From the NCBI RefSeq assembly GCF_042653205.1, contig NZ_JBHSHY010000002.1, positions 186,001 through 250,000 of the forward strand: a stretch of 64,000 bases of DNA, in the 5' to 3' direction. Both the position numbers and the translations under genes were made by a program. Below the pieces are notes generated by a model. It did not search any database. It had not been told where the DNA came from and worked only from the letters and a program-made list of their open reading frames with translations. The stretch's first letter is position 1. Every line of letters starts with the position of its first letter. The DNA comes from Paenibacillus_Z sp042653205 (GTDB lineage Bacteria; Bacillota; Bacilli; Paenibacillales; Paenibacillaceae). Shown in pieces: positions 8,129-15,253 of the stretch.

Positions 8129-9511
8129 ATGAAAACAGTGACGGAAATCGTCATGCCGCAGCTCGCCGAATCGCTTGTCACCGCGACGATCGACAAATGG
8201 CTCAAGCAGCCGGGCGATAGTATCGACATGTACGAGCCGATCTGCGAAATTATAACGGATAAAGTGAACGCCGAGCTTCCCGCGACCGTGCAGGGCCGGC
8301 TGATCAAAATCCTCGTCGGCGACGGCGAGACGGTGCCGGTGGGCACGCCGGTCTGCCTGATCGAATCCGACGGGGAGGGCGCAGGCGACGCCGCCGGCGC
8401 GCCGGCAGAAGCCGCGGATGCGCCGCCAGCCGTGCCGGCGGCGAGCGTGAGCAGCGGCGACCGCGCCGCCGTACGCGCGCAAGGACTGGCCAGCCGCGGC
8501 GAGACGGACGGCGACGACAGCATGCGCCACCGGTTCTCGCCCGCGGTCCAGCAGCTGGCCGTCCAGCATAACGTCAATCTGACGTACGTGCAGGGGACGG
8601 GACTCGGCGGCCGGATCACGCGCAAGGATGTGCTGGCGTACATCGAGAACGGCCGCGGCGCCAAGCCTGCGGCATCGGCGTCCTCCGCGCCGCAGCCGCC
8701 CGCGGCCATGCCGAACTTGAACTCCAAGGAGCCGGTGCGCTCGACGGGCATTCACCTGTCGGAGACGCCGCGCATTCCGAAGGTGGAGATCGAAGGGCAT
8801 CAGCTGCCAGGCCGAAGCGAGTACTTCATCGACGTCACGCCGGTGCGCAACGCCATCGCGCGCAACATGCGACAGAGCGTGACCGAAATCCCGCACGCCT
8901 GGATGATGATGGAGGTCGACGTCACCAATCTCGTCACCTTGCGGAACAAGCTGAAGGAAGACTTCATGAAGCGCGAGGGCGTCAACCTGACCTATTTGGC
9001 GTTCTGGGTGAAAGCCGTCGTCAACGCGATCAAGGATTTCCCGATCATGAATTCCGTCTGGGCCGTCGATAAGATCATCGTCAAGCGCGACATTCACATC
9101 GGACTGGCCGTCGGCACGGAGGACGCGGTGAAGGTGCCCGTCATCAAGAACGCGGACCAGAAGAACATCGCCGGGCTCGCCCGAGAGATCGAGGATCTCG
9201 CCCGCAAAACCCGCGAAGGCAAGCTGACGCTCGCAGACATGGAAGGCGGCACGTTTACGGTCAACAACACGGGCTCCTTCGGATCCATTCTGTCTTATCC
9301 TATCATTAACTATCCGCAGGCCGCGATCGTGACGTTCGAGTCCATCGTGAAGCGGCCGGTGGTCATCAATGACATGATCGCCGTCCGGTCCATGGCGAAC
9401 ATCTGCTTGTCCCTGGATCACCGGATTCTGGACGGCGTCATATGCGGGCGGTTCCTGCAGCGCGTGAAAGAAAATTTGGAAGGCTTCACGTTGGATACGA
9501 AGCTGTATTGA
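8129..9511 (+). CDS. bkdB: Branched-chain 2-oxoacid dehydrogenase E2, dihydrolipoyl acyltransferase
   Basis: Core subunit of 460 aa. Order of domains: an N-terminal lipoyl domain with the modified Lys in EIITDKVNAELP (about residue 43); an Ala/Pro linker; a peripheral-subunit-binding domain (SPAVQQLAVQHNV through GRITRKDVLAYIE); a second linker; and the acyltransferase domain ending with the catalytic DHRILDG. It transfers the branched acyl group to CoA. The ATG at 8129 has TAGGAG about 8 nt upstream; an in-frame GTG at 8120 is too close to it. lipB follows 17 nt downstream, which fits a need to lipoylate this protein. Confidence 0.95.
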   Translation: MKTVTEIVMPQLAESLVTATIDKWLKQPGDSIDMYEPICEIITDKVNAELPATVQGRLIKILVGDGETVPVGTPVCLIESDGEGAGDAAGAPAEAADAPPAVPAASVSSGDRAAVRAQGLASRGETDGDDSMRHRFSPAVQQLAVQHNVNLTYVQGTGLGGRITRKDVLAYIENGRGAKPAASASSAPQPPAAMPNLNSKEPVRSTGIHLSETPRIPKVEIEGHQLPGRSEYFIDVTPVRNAIARNMRQSVTEIPHAWMMMEVDVTNLVTLRNKLKEDFMKREGVNLTYLAFWVKAVVNAIKDFPIMNSVWAVDKIIVKRDIHIGLAVGTEDAVKVPVIKNADQKNIAGLAREIEDLARKTREGKLTLADMEGGTFTVNNTGSFGSILSYPIINYPQAAIVTFESIVKRPVVINDMIAVRSMANICLSLDHRILDGVICGRFLQRVKENLEGFTLDTKLY

Positions 9512-9528
9512 AACGAGGCGAACAAGCG

Positions 9529-10278
9529 ATGACAACGAACGTGAACGCGATCGATGTGCGGTACGTGCCCATGATGGGGTACGCCGAAGCTTGGGACCTG
9601 CAGAAAGCGTGCGTGAAGGAGATCGACAAGGGGGAGCGGCGCGAGTCGCTGCTCCTTCTTCAGCATCCGCCAACCTATACGGTCGGCTCGCAGAAGCATC
9701 CCGAGCATTTGTTATATTCCGAGGAGGAGCTGGCGCAGCGCGGCATCGGCCTGTTCCAGATCGACCGGGGCGGGGACATCACGTACCACGGCCCGGGCCA
9801 GCTCGTCGGCTACCCGCTGCTGTACCTGGACAGCGCGAATCTGGATTTGCATCAATACTTGCGGGATTTGGAGCAGGTCATCATCGATTGGCTGGCCGGC
9901 TACGGCGTCGCCGGCGGCCGCAAGCCCGAGTATACGGGTGTCTGGGTCGGCGACGAGAAGATCGCGGCAATCGGCGTGAAATTCAATAAAGCGCGGGCAA
10001 GGCGGGGATTCGTGACGAGCCACGGCTTCGCGCTGAACGTGAAGGCCGGTATCGCCCAGGACGGCTTCAAGGGCATTATCCCGTGCGGCATTCAGGAATA
10101 CGAGGTAACGTCGTTCGCGGACGTGACCGGCCTCCACCGAAGCGTGGAGCAGGTGGCGTCGGAGCTGCTGCCGTACTTCTGCCGGCAGTTCGGCCGGACG
10201 GTCGCGCGGCTGGAAGGGTTACTCGAAAACCCAGCCGATGCCGATCAGCAGCGTGGAAATCAAGAGGGACGCGATTAG
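9529..10278 (+). CDS. lipB: Lipoyl(octanoyl) transferase LipB
   Basis: A 249-aa enzyme that moves octanoate from acyl carrier protein to the lipoyl-domain lysine; lipoyl synthase then inserts sulfur. Signatures: RGGDITYHGPGQLVGYP, the KIAAIGVKF strand with its Lys, and the catalytic Cys in IIPCGIQEYEVTS. It is the E. coli LipB type, unlike the LipM/LipL route of B. subtilis. I chose the ATG at 9529, with a weak GAGGCG; the open frame starts earlier inside bkdB. The last 60 nt overlap the small Prli42-like gene on the other strand. The C-terminus (about 15 residues) is rich in Asp, Gln and Arg and looks like a non-conserved tail. Confidence 0.92.
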   Translation: MTTNVNAIDVRYVPMMGYAEAWDLQKACVKEIDKGERRESLLLLQHPPTYTVGSQKHPEHLLYSEEELAQRGIGLFQIDRGGDITYHGPGQLVGYPLLYLDSANLDLHQYLRDLEQVIIDWLAGYGVAGGRKPEYTGVWVGDEKIAAIGVKFNKARARRGFVTSHGFALNVKAGIAQDGFKGIIPCGIQEYEVTSFADVTGLHRSVEQVASELLPYFCRQFGRTVARLEGLLENPADADQQRGNQEGRD

Positions 10279-10317
10279 CACCCAAATAAATGCTTTCATC
10301 ATGGCGTTGGGACGCAT
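10219..10317 (-). CDS. Prli42-like small membrane protein (stressosome-associated)
   Basis: A 32-aa frame on the minus strand: a short polar N-terminus (MRPNAMMK), one transmembrane helix (about residues 9-30) and a final Glu. Size, the N-terminal Lys and the LLISTLL core resemble Prli42, the membrane anchor that ties the Listeria stressosome to the envelope. The gene sits next to an M20 peptidase, the position I recall for prli42 in Bacillales. AAGGAG lies about 12 nt upstream of the ATG. It overlaps the 3' end of lipB in antisense. With so few residues the call rests on pattern and context. Confidence 0.6.
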   Translation of the reverse strand: MRPNAMMKAFIWVLIASLLISTLLIGIGWVFE

Positions 10318-10408
10318 GGCGGCAGGATGCTCCTTTCATGTAAAATAAGAGAGTATGCCCCTAGGCTTGTCCCTATTGTAAACGATAACGACGGACGGAG
10401 GAAAGCCG

Positions 10409-11542
10409 ATGATCGACCGGAACCGATTGATTGCGGAATTCATGGAGCTCGTGCAGGTAGACAGCGAGACGAAGAACGAGCGTCGCATTTGCGACGTACT
10501 GACGAAAAAATTCGCCGGCCTCGGCTTGACGGTCGAGGAGGACGGCGCGGCGGCGATTACCGGCCATGGGGCGGGTAATTTGATCGTGAAGCTGGAAGGA
10601 AACGGTGCGGAAGGAGCGCCGACGATCTTCTTCACCTCGCACATGGACACCGTGACGCCGGGCAACGGCATCAAGCCGCGCCTCGACGACGACGGCTATA
10701 TCCGGAGTGACGGCACAACGATCCTCGGCAGCGACGATAAAGCCGGCCTGGCGGCCATGCTCGAAGCGATTCGCGTGCTGAAGGAACGGCAGTTGCCGCA
10801 CGGTCCGGTGCAGTTCATCATTACTGTCGGCGAAGAGAGCGGACTCGTCGGCGCGCAGGCGCTCGATCCGTCGAAGCTGGAAGCGTCGTACGGCTACGCG
10901 CTCGATTCGAACGGCGAGATCGGCGCGATCGCGGTCGCCGCGCCGGCGCAAGCGAAGATCACTATCAAGATTTACGGCAAATCAGCTCACGCCGGAGTCA
11001 ATCCGGAGGACGGCATCAGCGCGATTCAAGTGGCGAGCAAAGCGGTCGCGCGGATGCCGCTCGGACGCGTCGACCACGAGACGACGGCCAACATCGGCCG
11101 ATTCGAGGGCGGCGGCGCCACGAACATCGTCTGCGATTACGTGAAGCTCGATTGCGAGGCGCGCAGCATCGTGAACGGGAAGCTGGAAAAGCAGGTCGAA
11201 GCGATGCGTGAAGCGGTGGACGCGGTGACGAAGGAGTACGGCGCGAAGGCGGAGTTCGACAACCGGCTCGCCTATCCGGCGTTCATGCACGGCGACGACG
11301 CGCCGGTCGTGGAGCTGGCCAAGGAAGCGATCGCGAAGATCGGCGCCGTGCCGCGCACGTTCCATTCCGGCGGCGGCAGCGACGCGAACATCTTCAACGG
11401 CTTCGGCGTGCCGACGGTAAACTTGGCTGTCGGGTACGAGCATATCCATACGGCGAACGAGCAGATCAAGGCGTCGGACCTGGAGAAGACGGCCGAGCTG
11501 GTCTTGACGATCATCGCCATGACGGCGGAGCCCAGAGCGTAA
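10409..11542 (+). CDS. M20 family metallopeptidase, tripeptidase T-like (YqjE)
   Basis: Zinc aminopeptidase-like protein of 377 aa. Metal-site motifs are present in order: SHMDTVTPG (His and Asp), GSDDKAGLAAMLEA (bridging Asp), VGEESGLVGA (catalytic Glu-Glu), DSNGEIG and a C-terminal HSGGGSDAN with a further His (GYEHIHT). The dimerisation domain lies at about 185-290 with GKSAHAGVNPEDG. It probably hydrolyses small peptides in the cytoplasm. Synteny with yqjE in B. subtilis, near nudF, supports the name. It stands divergent from the Prli42-like gene. Confidence 0.9.
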   Translation: MIDRNRLIAEFMELVQVDSETKNERRICDVLTKKFAGLGLTVEEDGAAAITGHGAGNLIVKLEGNGAEGAPTIFFTSHMDTVTPGNGIKPRLDDDGYIRSDGTTILGSDDKAGLAAMLEAIRVLKERQLPHGPVQFIITVGEESGLVGAQALDPSKLEASYGYALDSNGEIGAIAVAAPAQAKITIKIYGKSAHAGVNPEDGISAIQVASKAVARMPLGRVDHETTANIGRFEGGGATNIVCDYVKLDCEARSIVNGKLEKQVEAMREAVDAVTKEYGAKAEFDNRLAYPAFMHGDDAPVVELAKEAIAKIGAVPRTFHSGGGSDANIFNGFGVPTVNLAVGYEHIHTANEQIKASDLEKTAELVLTIIAMTAEPRA

Positions 11543-11611
11543 TCCGCGCAGCATCGCGGCCTGCGCGAACGGCGAGAACGATTCAGGCACGCGCGGCGGC
11601 GGCAAACCGAA

Positions 11612-11663
11612 AAGGGGCGCCCGGGATGCGGTAGACATGCGTCTACTGCCCGGGCTGCCCCTT
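11612..11663. terminator. Long hairpin between convergent M20 peptidase and mciZ
   Basis: Arms at 11612-11636 and 11641-11663 form a stem of more than 20 bp with small interior bulges and a 4-nt loop (ATGC). On the minus strand the stem is followed by TTTTCGGTTT, so it best fits termination of mciZ; it may also stop the peptidase transcript. Confidence 0.6.
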
Positions 11664-11750
11664 CCTCGTATCGGCCGGTTCGGCCGCTGCCGATATCCCG
11701 CCGAACCTTTGCCAATAATGGCTTTATACCGGCCGCTTTCATACCCGTCT

Positions 11751-11774
11751 GCTTGCAATTCGGCTTGCAATTCG
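11751..11774 (+). repeat. Two-copy 12-bp direct repeat
   Basis: GCTTGCAATTCG is present twice in tandem, at 11751-11762 and 11763-11774, in the non-coding spacer downstream of mciZ. It looks like a small local duplication. Confidence 0.6.
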
Positions 11775-11801
11775 GCGTATCAAGCCGCCTGTCGCGGACG
11801 C

Positions 11802-11960
11802 TTACCGCGAGCGGACGGACGCCTGCAGCCACTCGCGCAGCGTCGGGCCTTGCGCCGGTCCGGCTTTCGCGCCCGATTTGCTGAGCAGCTTCAACTGATG
11901 GCGGATTTCCCAGGCTTTGCCCACGAGCGTCAAGTGACCGTGCTCGAGATATTGTTTCAT
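11802..11960 (-). CDS. mciZ: MciZ, mother-cell inhibitor of FtsZ
   Basis: A 52-aa protein whose core LTLVGKAWEIRHQLKLL is nearly the B. subtilis MciZ core (VLVGKAWEIRAKLKEYG), followed by a second short helix with LREWLQ where B. subtilis has VKDW. MciZ caps FtsZ filaments in the mother cell during sporulation. The family is about 40 aa; the extra length here is a Gly/Ala/Pro-rich linker (SGAKAGPAQGP) and a basic tail. The ATG at 11960 has AAGGGGGCG about 8 nt upstream. Synteny (divergent from nudF) agrees with B. subtilis. A SigE-like promoter lies upstream. Confidence 0.9.
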   Translation of the reverse strand: MKQYLEHGHLTLVGKAWEIRHQLKLLSKSGAKAGPAQGPTLREWLQASVRSR

Positions 11961-12016
11961 GCCGATCGCCCCCTTATTGCCGTTCCGGTATTCGAATCGA
12001 ATGTTCCGTTTGATAG

Positions 12017-12044
12017 AGGGTATGCGGGCGCCGGACAAGTTATG
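12017..12044 (-). promoter_or_regulatory. Candidate SigE promoter of mciZ
   Basis: On the minus strand CATAACT (12044-12038) and CATACCCT (12024-12017) are 13 nt apart. The second matches six of eight positions of the SigE -10 CATACAHT. mciZ is SigE-dependent in B. subtilis. The start codon lies about 50 nt downstream. Confidence 0.55.
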
Positions 12045-12077
12045 CCAACCAACCGATTCGCGAGGAGAGAAGCGACC

Positions 12078-12635
12078 ATGCTGGAGAAAACCGATCAATA
12101 CCGGGAAGTTACGGTGAAGACCGAACCGATTTTTCAGGGAAAAATCATTTCGCTGCAAGTGGATACGATTCAGCTGCCGAACGGCGGCACGGCGACGCGC
12201 GAAATCGTCCGCCATCCCGGGGCGGCGGCCGTCCTGGCGCTGATCGACGGCAAAATGCTCGTCGTGGAGCAGTACCGCAAGCCGATGGAGAAGTTCCAGA
12301 TCGAAATTCCGGCGGGCAAGCTGGACGCCGGGGAGGATCCGATGGCGGCCGCGGCGCGCGAGCTGGAGGAGGAGACGGGCTATAAGGCGGGCAAGCTGCG
12401 GCCGCTTAGCGCGTTCTATACCTCGCCGGGGTTTGCCGACGAGAAGCTGTATGTCTATCTCGCCGAAGATCTTGTCAAGGGGGAAAGCGCGCCGGACGAG
12501 GATGAGTATCTGGCCGTGGAAGCCATCACGTTCGAGCAGGCGCAGCAGTATATTCGGGAAGAGCGCATCAGCGACGCGAAGACGGTGCTGGCGGTATATG
12601 CCTGGCAGGTCTACCGGCTGACGGGAGAGATTTAG
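12078..12635 (+). CDS. nudF: ADP-ribose pyrophosphatase, Nudix family
   Basis: A 185-aa Nudix hydrolase cleaving ADP-ribose to AMP and ribose 5-phosphate. The Nudix box is complete: G-x5-E-x7-REL-x-EE-x-G, within residues about 75-98 (KLDAGED to ARELEEETGY). The downstream SPGFADEKLYVYLA is typical of the ADP-ribose subgroup. The ATG at 12078 follows GAGGAGAG. Its stop TAG overlaps the GTG of the next gene by one base, so translation is coupled. Confidence 0.93.
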   Translation: MLEKTDQYREVTVKTEPIFQGKIISLQVDTIQLPNGGTATREIVRHPGAAAVLALIDGKMLVVEQYRKPMEKFQIEIPAGKLDAGEDPMAAAARELEEETGYKAGKLRPLSAFYTSPGFADEKLYVYLAEDLVKGESAPDEDEYLAVEAITFEQAQQYIREERISDAKTVLAVYAWQVYRLTGEI

Positions 12636-13876
12636 TGACCGGGCAGGCGGAAAACGCCGTTCGCGACGAGCATCCGGCCCCGCTGCGGCGGGTGTTCGCC
12701 GACCTGCACCTGCACATCGGGCGCACCGAACGGGGAGAGCCGGTCAAGATCAGCGGCAGCCGCGACTTGACGTTCCGGAACATCGCATACGAAGCGGCCG
12801 TTCGCAAAGGCATCTCCCTGCTCGGCGTCATCGACTGCCAGTCGCCGGGCGTGCAGGAGGACATCGAAGCGCTGCTGGACCGCGGCGAGATGACGGAGGC
12901 CGAGGGCGGGGGCATTCGTTACCGGGACACGGTCATCCTGCTCGGCGCCGAAATCGAAGTGCGGGATCCCGGCTTCGGCCCCGCGCATCATCTCGTCTTC
13001 CTGCCGGATCTCGCGACGATGCGGGACTTTACGGCATGGCTCGCGAAGCATATGCGCAACGTCCGGCTCAGCTCGCAGCGGCTGTACGCGCCGAGCCGCG
13101 AGCTGCAGGCGGAAGCGAAGGGCCGGGGCGGCCTGTTCGTACCCGCGCATATCTTCACGCCGCATAAGAGCTTGTTCGGCAGCTGCTCCGACCGGCTGGC
13201 TGACACGCTCGATCCCGAACGGGTCGACGCCGTCGAGCTCGGCCTGAGCTCGGATGCCCGGATGGCGGGCTATGTGCCGGACCTGGACCGCTATCCGTTC
13301 CTGACCAACTCGGACGCGCATTCCTTGGCCAAGATCGGCCGCGAATACAACGAGCTGCGGCTCGCCGAACCGTCCTTCCGCGAGCTCACGCTGGCGCTTC
13401 GGGGCGAGGAGGGCCGGGCGATCGCGGCCAACTACGGACTCAACCCCGTGCTCGGCAAATATCACCGGACCTTCTGCCTGAACTGCGGCTCGCTGGCCGA
13501 AGCGGACGGGGACGGCACGCGCTGCGGCCAATGCGGCAGCCCCAAGCGGGTTCGGGGCGTGCTGGACCGGATTCTCGAGCTCGCGGAGCGGGCGGGGCGC
13601 GCCGAGCCCGTCGTGCCGGCGGACCGGCCGAAGTACGTCTACCAAGTCCCGCTCGAGTTCGTGCCCGGCATCGGCCGGAAGACGCTGGACAAGCTGCTGG
13701 CACGCTTCGGCACGGAGATGGCCATTCTCCACGACGCGCCGGAAGCCGAGCTTGCCGAGACGGCGGGCGCGCAAGCGGCGGCCATGATCGTTTCGGCCCG
13801 GCTCGGCGGGCTTCGCCTGCAGGCGGGCGGCGGCGGCCGATACGGCAAGGTCGTGCAGCAGGGCGGCATCGGCTGA
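12635..13876 (+). CDS. Endonuclease Q (EndoQ) family protein
   Basis: A 413-aa protein. The N-terminal PHP metal-binding domain has FADLHLHIG, and further metal-site residues occur in LLGAEIEV, PAHIF and NSDAHS. A zinc ribbon (CLNCGSLAEADGDGTRCGQC) spans about 285-310, and a C-terminal helix-hairpin-helix region holds VPGIGRKTLDKLLARFG. This architecture is that of endonuclease Q, which nicks DNA 5' of deaminated bases such as uracil and hypoxanthine. EndoQ is known from Thermococcales and some Bacillus species. The GTG start at 12635 overlaps the nudF stop. A repair role is inferred from family. Confidence 0.85.
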   Translation: MTGQAENAVRDEHPAPLRRVFADLHLHIGRTERGEPVKISGSRDLTFRNIAYEAAVRKGISLLGVIDCQSPGVQEDIEALLDRGEMTEAEGGGIRYRDTVILLGAEIEVRDPGFGPAHHLVFLPDLATMRDFTAWLAKHMRNVRLSSQRLYAPSRELQAEAKGRGGLFVPAHIFTPHKSLFGSCSDRLADTLDPERVDAVELGLSSDARMAGYVPDLDRYPFLTNSDAHSLAKIGREYNELRLAEPSFRELTLALRGEEGRAIAANYGLNPVLGKYHRTFCLNCGSLAEADGDGTRCGQCGSPKRVRGVLDRILELAERAGRAEPVVPADRPKYVYQVPLEFVPGIGRKTLDKLLARFGTEMAILHDAPEAELAETAGAQAAAMIVSARLGGLRLQAGGGGRYGKVVQQGGIG

Positions 13877-13917
13877 CGAGAGTTGGCTTGAGGAGCTCCG
13901 TCTGCGGACAGGTGGCC

Positions 13918-13947
13918 GTCATAGGCAGGGACGCTTGGACATACACT
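13918..13947 (+). promoter_or_regulatory. SigE promoter of spoIIM
   Basis: GTCATAGG (13918-13925) and CATACACT (13940-13947) are separated by 14 nt. The -10 is a perfect match to CATACAHT and the -35 keeps the GTCATA core. spoIIM is a known SigE gene in B. subtilis. The start codon is 28 nt downstream. Confidence 0.8.
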
Positions 13948-13975
13948 GTACCAACCCAGGTTGGAGGAGTGTGCC

Positions 13976-14629
13976 ATGCGAACTTCCGCGCTTCAGACGT
14001 CGGTGAAGGACCAATTGTCGCTGTACGTCTTCGTCTTCGTGCTCTTCGTCGTCGGCGTCGTCTTCGGCGCGCTGATGATCAATGCCTTGACGCTGGATCA
14101 GCAGCAGGACCTGTCCGACGATATCCGTCAATTCCTTCTTCATATTCAGAACGGCACGCTGGCGCAGGGGAGCGAAACGTTCGCGGACCGGGCGTGGTTC
14201 CAGGCGAAATGGCTGCTGCTCGTCTGGGTGCTCGGCTTGACCGTCGTCGGCATGCCGTTCGTGCTCGCGCTGGACTTCCTGAAAGGCGTGCTCGTCGGCT
14301 TCGCGATCGGCATGCTCGTCCGGGAATTCGCCTGGAAAGGGCTCGCGTTCTCGCTCGCGTCGGTGGCGCCGGTCAACCTGATCGCGGTGCCGGCCTTCCT
14401 GATCGCCAGCGTCTCCGCCGTCACGTTCGCCGTCCACGTCGTGAAGAGCCGTCTCTTCGGCCGCTTCGGCCCGCTAGGCCGCCCGCTTCTCGCGTACACG
14501 GCGACGGCCGCCGTCATGCTCGTTCTCCTGATCGCCGCAGCATTGGTAGAATCGTACGTGACGCCGGTCCTGCTGCGCTGGGCCGCGCCGCTCGTGGCGG
14601 GACTTCCCGCTGAATTGGAATCATTCTAA
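13976..14629 (+). CDS. spoIIM: Stage II sporulation protein M
   Basis: Membrane protein of 217 aa with about five hydrophobic segments (residues about 17-40, 80-100, 105-120, 130-155, 175-200). SpoIIM works with SpoIID and SpoIIP as the peptidoglycan-remodelling complex that drives engulfment, and is made in the mother cell. Length and the segment FLKGVLVGFAIGMLV fit the family. The ATG at 13976 follows GGAGGAG by 6 nt; an upstream in-frame TTG at 13961 overlaps that ribosome binding site. It is preceded by a SigE promoter. Confidence 0.93.
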   Translation: MRTSALQTSVKDQLSLYVFVFVLFVVGVVFGALMINALTLDQQQDLSDDIRQFLLHIQNGTLAQGSETFADRAWFQAKWLLLVWVLGLTVVGMPFVLALDFLKGVLVGFAIGMLVREFAWKGLAFSLASVAPVNLIAVPAFLIASVSAVTFAVHVVKSRLFGRFGPLGRPLLAYTATAAVMLVLLIAAALVESYVTPVLLRWAAPLVAGLPAELESF

Positions 14630-14635
14630 AAAAAA

Positions 14636-14665
14636 TTGACTTTCCTCGATAGAAGCACCTATAAT
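14636..14665 (+). promoter_or_regulatory. SigA promoter of fur
   Basis: TTGACT (14636-14641) and TATAAT (14660-14665) with an 18-nt spacer, 55 nt before the fur start. No clear Fur box is visible around it. Confidence 0.75.
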
Positions 14666-14720
14666 TAAAGCTGAAACTCATACCGGTTCCAGCCAAAGTC
14701 ATGTTGCGAGGGGGAAAGCC

Positions 14721-15188
14721 ATGGAATCCCGGATTGATAAAGTCAAGCAGCAGCTGCAGTCACAGGGGTACAAGCTGACTCCGCAGCGGGAAGCGACCGT
14801 TCGCGTGCTATTGGAGAACGAAGAGGATCATCTGAGCGCCGAAGACGTCTTCATGCTCGTTAAGGATATAGCGCCCGAGATTGGGCTTGCCACCGTCTAC
14901 CGCACGCTCGAGCTGCTGAGCGAGCTCCACGTCGTGGAGAAACTGAATTTCGGCGACGGCGTCGCGCGGTACGACTTGCGGACTGATAACAACAAACATC
15001 ATCACCATCATCTCATCTGCGTCCAATGCGGCACGATGAGCGAGATATTGGAAGATTGGCTTGGGCCGCTCGAGGAGCGGTTGGAGAAGGAGTACGGCTT
15101 TACGGTTGTCGACCACCGGCTTGATTTTCAAGGGGTATGCAAAAATTGCAGGGCGAAAAACAATCTGGCCAAACCGGACCAACAATAA
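14721..15188 (+). CDS. fur: Fur family ferric uptake regulator
   Basis: A 155-aa metalloregulator. The winged-helix domain contains LTPQREATVRVL and the recognition-helix region GLATVYRTLELL. The regulatory His cluster is NKHHHHHLIC, and two CxxC pairs (CVQC, CKNC) form the structural zinc site. Fur, Zur and PerR share this fold. Synteny (next to spoIIM, yqzK and xerD) points to Fur, which represses iron-uptake genes when Fe(II) is plentiful. GCGAGGGGG precedes the ATG. A terminator follows at once. Confidence 0.88.
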   Translation: MESRIDKVKQQLQSQGYKLTPQREATVRVLLENEEDHLSAEDVFMLVKDIAPEIGLATVYRTLELLSELHVVEKLNFGDGVARYDLRTDNNKHHHHHLICVQCGTMSEILEDWLGPLEERLEKEYGFTVVDHRLDFQGVCKNCRAKNNLAKPDQQ

Positions 15189-15248
15189 CTCCCTTCCGCA
15201 GGGTGCACAGTCCACTGACTGGGCTCCGCTGTTAAAGGGAGTTTTTTT
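15188..15248. terminator. Terminator between fur and the S8 protease gene
   Basis: ACTCCCTT (15188-15195) pairs with AAGGGAGT (15235-15242), with an inner CAGT/ACTG hairpin, followed by seven T. It serves fur and may also act for the convergent protease gene. Confidence 0.85.
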
Positions 15249-15253
15249 GTCGC

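Noticed and set aside
11751..11774. Tandem 12-bp repeat as an attachment site or regulatory element
   Set aside because: Only two copies in a spacer with no integrase or target gene next to it; more likely a local duplication.
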